DNA from: Paragonimus westermani
Lineage: Eukaryota > Platyhelminthes > Trematoda > Plagiorchiida > Troglotrematidae
Assembly: GCA_008508345.1 (NCBI GenBank)
Contig: QNGE01003313.1
Coordinates: 1-64,000, forward strand
DNA: 64,000 nt
Direction: 5' to 3'
The notes under the pieces were generated by a model. The model saw only the letters and a program-made list of their open reading frames with translations, searched no databases and was not told the DNA's origin. A program made the translations under genes and the position numbers. Positions 60,793 through 64,000 of the stretch are shown here, in pieces; the stretch's first letter is position 1; each line of letters opens with the position of its first letter.

Positions 60793-62780
60793 CAGAGTGG
60801 AAGCGGGGCCGAGCCACTCAGCAATCCATCGTCTGAAGAGGTCGGAGTAGCCGGTTACAATATTTATGTCTTCCACTTTTAGCTCAACACTTTTAGAGTA
60901 ATAGGCAAATGGAAATCATATGAAGGTCTGGATGAACCAACTCACAATAGAGGGTTGACGCTGAACTAGTAGATGGAATTCGTGAATCCCCAAAACGGGG
61001 TTGTGTGAACAAAGTATATGGAGAAACTGTGGCCATTTGATAGAATAAACCCTCGGCCTATGTCTGAAGCAAACGATTGTCAGGTCCAGTCACACCTCTG
61101 GCACAGCACTTGAAATGACAGAACTCCGAGAAGAGCGACTGCCGAAGTGTTGTTCACCTTGTATCACACAGAAGTGTCGTAAATGATATAATACAACTTA
61201 ATTCATTATTGAAAGTATTAGCGATCTCGATTCATCTAGGAATTGAAACCGTGGGCGTCCTAACGGGTTGGTGGAACCCTTATAATTGTGCTACCTCTAG
61301 CTAGTTGAAACTATATGTCCACACTAAATTCTGTTCCGTTCTTTTGACTAAACCAATGAACACCACCTAGATATGTATTATGCGTTCACGCTAATGACCA
61401 CTGTGCCAAGTTAACTCAAGATATGGAATACCGATAAGAAACACACTCAAGGAATTATGGGAAACTTGTGCTTGAACCGATCAAAATACATCATACATGT
61501 CCTCTTAAATTCCGTTGAAAAAAATTTGACGAGACTGTCAATGATTATCACTCACAACGCCTAGCGGTCATTTGCTGAGAACTACACCTTCAAGTGTTAA
61601 AACCTCGCGGAGTTATTAACAGGGCGAAAGAAAATTAGAAAACGCTGATAATACCCAGTGAGGTCCACAGCTGGTGAGGCACATTGACTAGCAATGATCA
61701 CAATCATAAGTGTGCATGATACGAAGATTGCCGAGGTGGTAAAAGGAAGTAGTAATTCATTCAGCGCACAAAAAAGTTGAATCTCTCATTTCAATTGCGA
61801 AAACTCCTCCAAAATGGAACACAAATGTGCCCGTACAAATAGATCTATAACTATGGGGGCCGTAAAACGGAATTTGGTTCACACAAACAAATGGGCATTG
61901 GTAGAGACATAGTAAAACGACTGATCGCACGATGAGAACCGAAAAGAATTATAAATTACCCCTGAAAGTATATAAAGAGAAAATGCTTAGTGTTGGCACA
62001 TAATTTTATAAGGCTTAGATTGATAAACGGCAATGTAAACGATAGCACTAGTTGAAGCGAGGATGAAGATGATTGATACGGTTTAATTAGGGAAGATGAA
62101 AAAGTTTCCCCCACTTTCCAACACTACTCTAACGGAGCGCATTAATCCAAAAAATAATGTGATAGATCCTGTAAAAGTCATCAGTGGCGCACGGTACATC
62201 AACAGTGTTGCCCTCGACTCCGGTTTGGTCAACTGGGGACGTTTTTCTAAAACCGTGGAATTATCTTGAGAACAGCTAAGCGAGGAACTCTTGCTAAACC
62301 TTCAGTTGTAAACTCCTCAGGTTCCCATTTGGAGTGATCGAGACAGAGGGGAACGCTTCCGAGGACCTGACTGACCTGTTGTTTAAACGCTAGGGTACGG
62401 GCTGGGCATTATTTCATGCAGAGGCAAATTCTCCAGCTTCGAAGCGGGCACAACAAACTTTCATTGACTTACATCAAGAAATTTGGGTGCATCTCTCGTG
62501 GTTGCTCCTGCTGAGTCCTGTCGTTGAAACCAAAAATAAAAGTATATGCGGCTAGACAAACTAAGTTAACCAGGCCAGCTTTCACGAACTCAGCTTAGGA
62601 CCGACCAGTAATGCTCACGCCATCGAAATGCAGTCCCAGCTTTTTTGGTTACATAGTAAAAAATGATAGTAATGATTTAGCATGAAGGGGACAATGCCTG
62701 GTGTTTGATGGGTTAGGAGGTATTTTCAAGGGTGAGTAGTGGAAGCAAGCGAGGAGATCAAGGGTGAGCATTAGGTGTGC
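60793..62780. repeat. 2-kb tandem repeat, unit 2
   Basis: Partner of 58759-60747. The sequence after its end (AGTATAAACC...) does not continue the repeat, so at most two units are present here. Confidence 0.9.
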
Positions 62781-63550
62781 AGTATAAACCGAGAGACAGG
62801 GAATACTGAACTTATAGAAAAACAGTACAACACAGACCAAGAAAAGCAAGTCGGCTCCATTTCGCCCCGTGCATAAGTGAGCGTGCCAGCAGAACTGATG
62901 GATAATACTGCTCATTTTCCCACGTCTACTTGTCGGCAGACGTTATGTCTCCGAAAGTCACGGTTGGCTGAAGTTCTTCTGCAACAAATTCATTCTGCTA
63001 GATAACGTATGATCGACCAAATATTGAGGTTTTCCGTAAGCATCAGCGAAGGCACTTTTGGAAGATCCGCAAACTCTTTGATGTAAGGCGAAAACAGAAG
63101 AGGTATCTATAATTTCCATGGACTATGTAGGTTGATTGCAGATCCATTAAACGAATCCATGATCAGGCGCGTTTCGAGAAGGGAAAGTGTAACGCAGCGT
63201 GCTGTTGACGCCATTTTGATTTTCGTTTGTGTAAGTCGTGTGCACGTCTTACCGGGCCCTTGGCTCACGTTTGGTTCTGTTATCTCCTTTTACATGAATA
63301 TCGTTGGAACCCCGTACTTCTGAGAAACGCTGTCCCCCGGTGTCTCCACGTTGCATAGAGTGGGTTTACGAGTGTATCGGGTACACGAAGCCAGAACGTC
63401 CGGCTTGCCTGTTACAAAAGTGATTACCGCGTAGATATTGAATTTGGAATTTTCGTATAATTTTTTTCGGTGGTACTTTTACTCCATATAATCGTCTCAC
63501 ATTCCACTTTCCTCCATGCCCATCCTAAAAGGTCATTACAGTTACGAATC
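62781..63550. other. Intergenic, nothing recognised
   Basis: Short frames only. Precedes the candidate gene at 63551. Confidence 0.45.
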
Positions 63551-63996
63551 ATGGTGACCAGAACCACGCGTCATGCAGGATCCGCTGGCGCCAAAGCCAC
63601 AGTATCGAGCTCTGACGTCGATCTTGATCGTTCTAAAGACAAGGGCTGTAGGTCTAGAACGTATGCAGGCTCTTCCAAAATTGCCACAATCAAGGGGTAT
63701 GAAGATGAACTGGTGGTTCCCGTCCCTCAAACTAAAACGTGTTCTGTTCCTGTAGAAGGGTATCCAAGCTAGAAGCAGGGCTTGCCCTTAATTGGGCGAG
63801 CGCAATTCGGAGCGCGAACATGTTCATTAACATACTGGTAACAGGAATCACGAAACGGGTGTGGTGCTCAAACGACGCCATCACATTCAGTGTGCCGGAT
63901 GAACAGTACTTAGAAAACATTGAAAAGATACTCTCAAATGTTACCAAAATAGACTCAACATCATACACCTGCATACGTCTTCGTGAGAAGACATAA
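63551..63996 (+). CDS. Candidate two-exon hypothetical gene
   Basis: From ATG 63551, exon 1 (to 63696) encodes a basic, Ser/Thr-rich start (MVTRTTRHAGSAGAK). A possible 59-nt intron, 63697-63755, has donor GTATGA, a CTAAAAC branch-like site, a pyrimidine-rich run and acceptor TGTAG. It joins in phase to exon 2 (63756-63996), which encodes NMFINILVTGI, then DEQYLENIEKILSNVTK and stops at TAA 63994-63996. The small intron fits PRPF18's style. I recognise no family, and unspliced both frames are also open, so this may be chance. Confidence 0.28.
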
Positions 63997-64000
63997 GAAT

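Noticed and set aside
1..64000. CRISPR array, prokaryotic operon or phage
   Set aside because: The window is eukaryotic: spliced PRPF18 gene, LTR and non-LTR retroelements, SINEs; no regularly spaced short repeats.

Overview
The window looks like nuclear DNA of a parasitic flatworm (trematode or cestode). The base composition is moderately AT-rich. The one confident gene has a cluster of 32-44 nt introns beside introns of 2.1 and 7.3 kb. Most of the rest is decayed retroelements of types common in flatworms: a CsRn1-like Ty3/gypsy element with the unusual CHCC Gag box, APE-type LINEs, an R2-like LINE, a Penelope-like element, and a tRNA-like SINE carrying a hammerhead ribozyme. Species cannot be fixed from sequence alone.

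Layout. 1-4944: CsRn1-like LTR retrotransposon, plus strand, broken in gag, RT and integrase; only the last 42 bp of its 5' LTR lie in the window. 4945-24150: intergenic DNA with a dispersed repeat present in both orientations (about 5.9 and 16.9 kb), a LINE RT remnant (10.5-11.4 kb), an R2-like remnant (13.7-15.1 kb, minus), a Penelope-like remnant (18.0-18.8 kb), a LINE tail (22.2 kb) and a gag-only LTR-element remnant between two diverged direct repeats (22.5-24.15 kb). 25.8-28.2 kb: a degenerate minisatellite and the 3' end of a second CsRn1-like element, with the hammerhead SINE inside it. 28.2-33.5 kb: mostly featureless.

33494-44218, minus strand: the pre-mRNA splicing factor PRPF18 gene, reconstructed here as eight exons and about 391 codons with all splice sites GT-AG. 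Intron 5 holds an antisense LINE endonuclease fragment and an AT microsatellite. Intron 7 holds a sense-orientation LINE RT fragment.

45-50 kb: a 5'-truncated APE-type LINE on the minus strand with several copies of its 3' region nearby. 50-58.7 kb: little that can be recognised apart from a second hammerhead-SINE copy (52.8 kb) and a tRNA-like inverted repeat (56.4 kb). 58.76-62.78 kb: two tandem copies of a 2.03-kb repeat with an N at the junction. The last 450 bp may hold the start of an unrecognised two-exon gene.

Apart from PRPF18 and that last candidate, I see no intact cellular gene. The most striking element is the hammerhead-bearing SINE. Four single Ns mark joins in the assembly, and at least one (48568) is flanked by a perfect 45-bp duplication that looks artificial.
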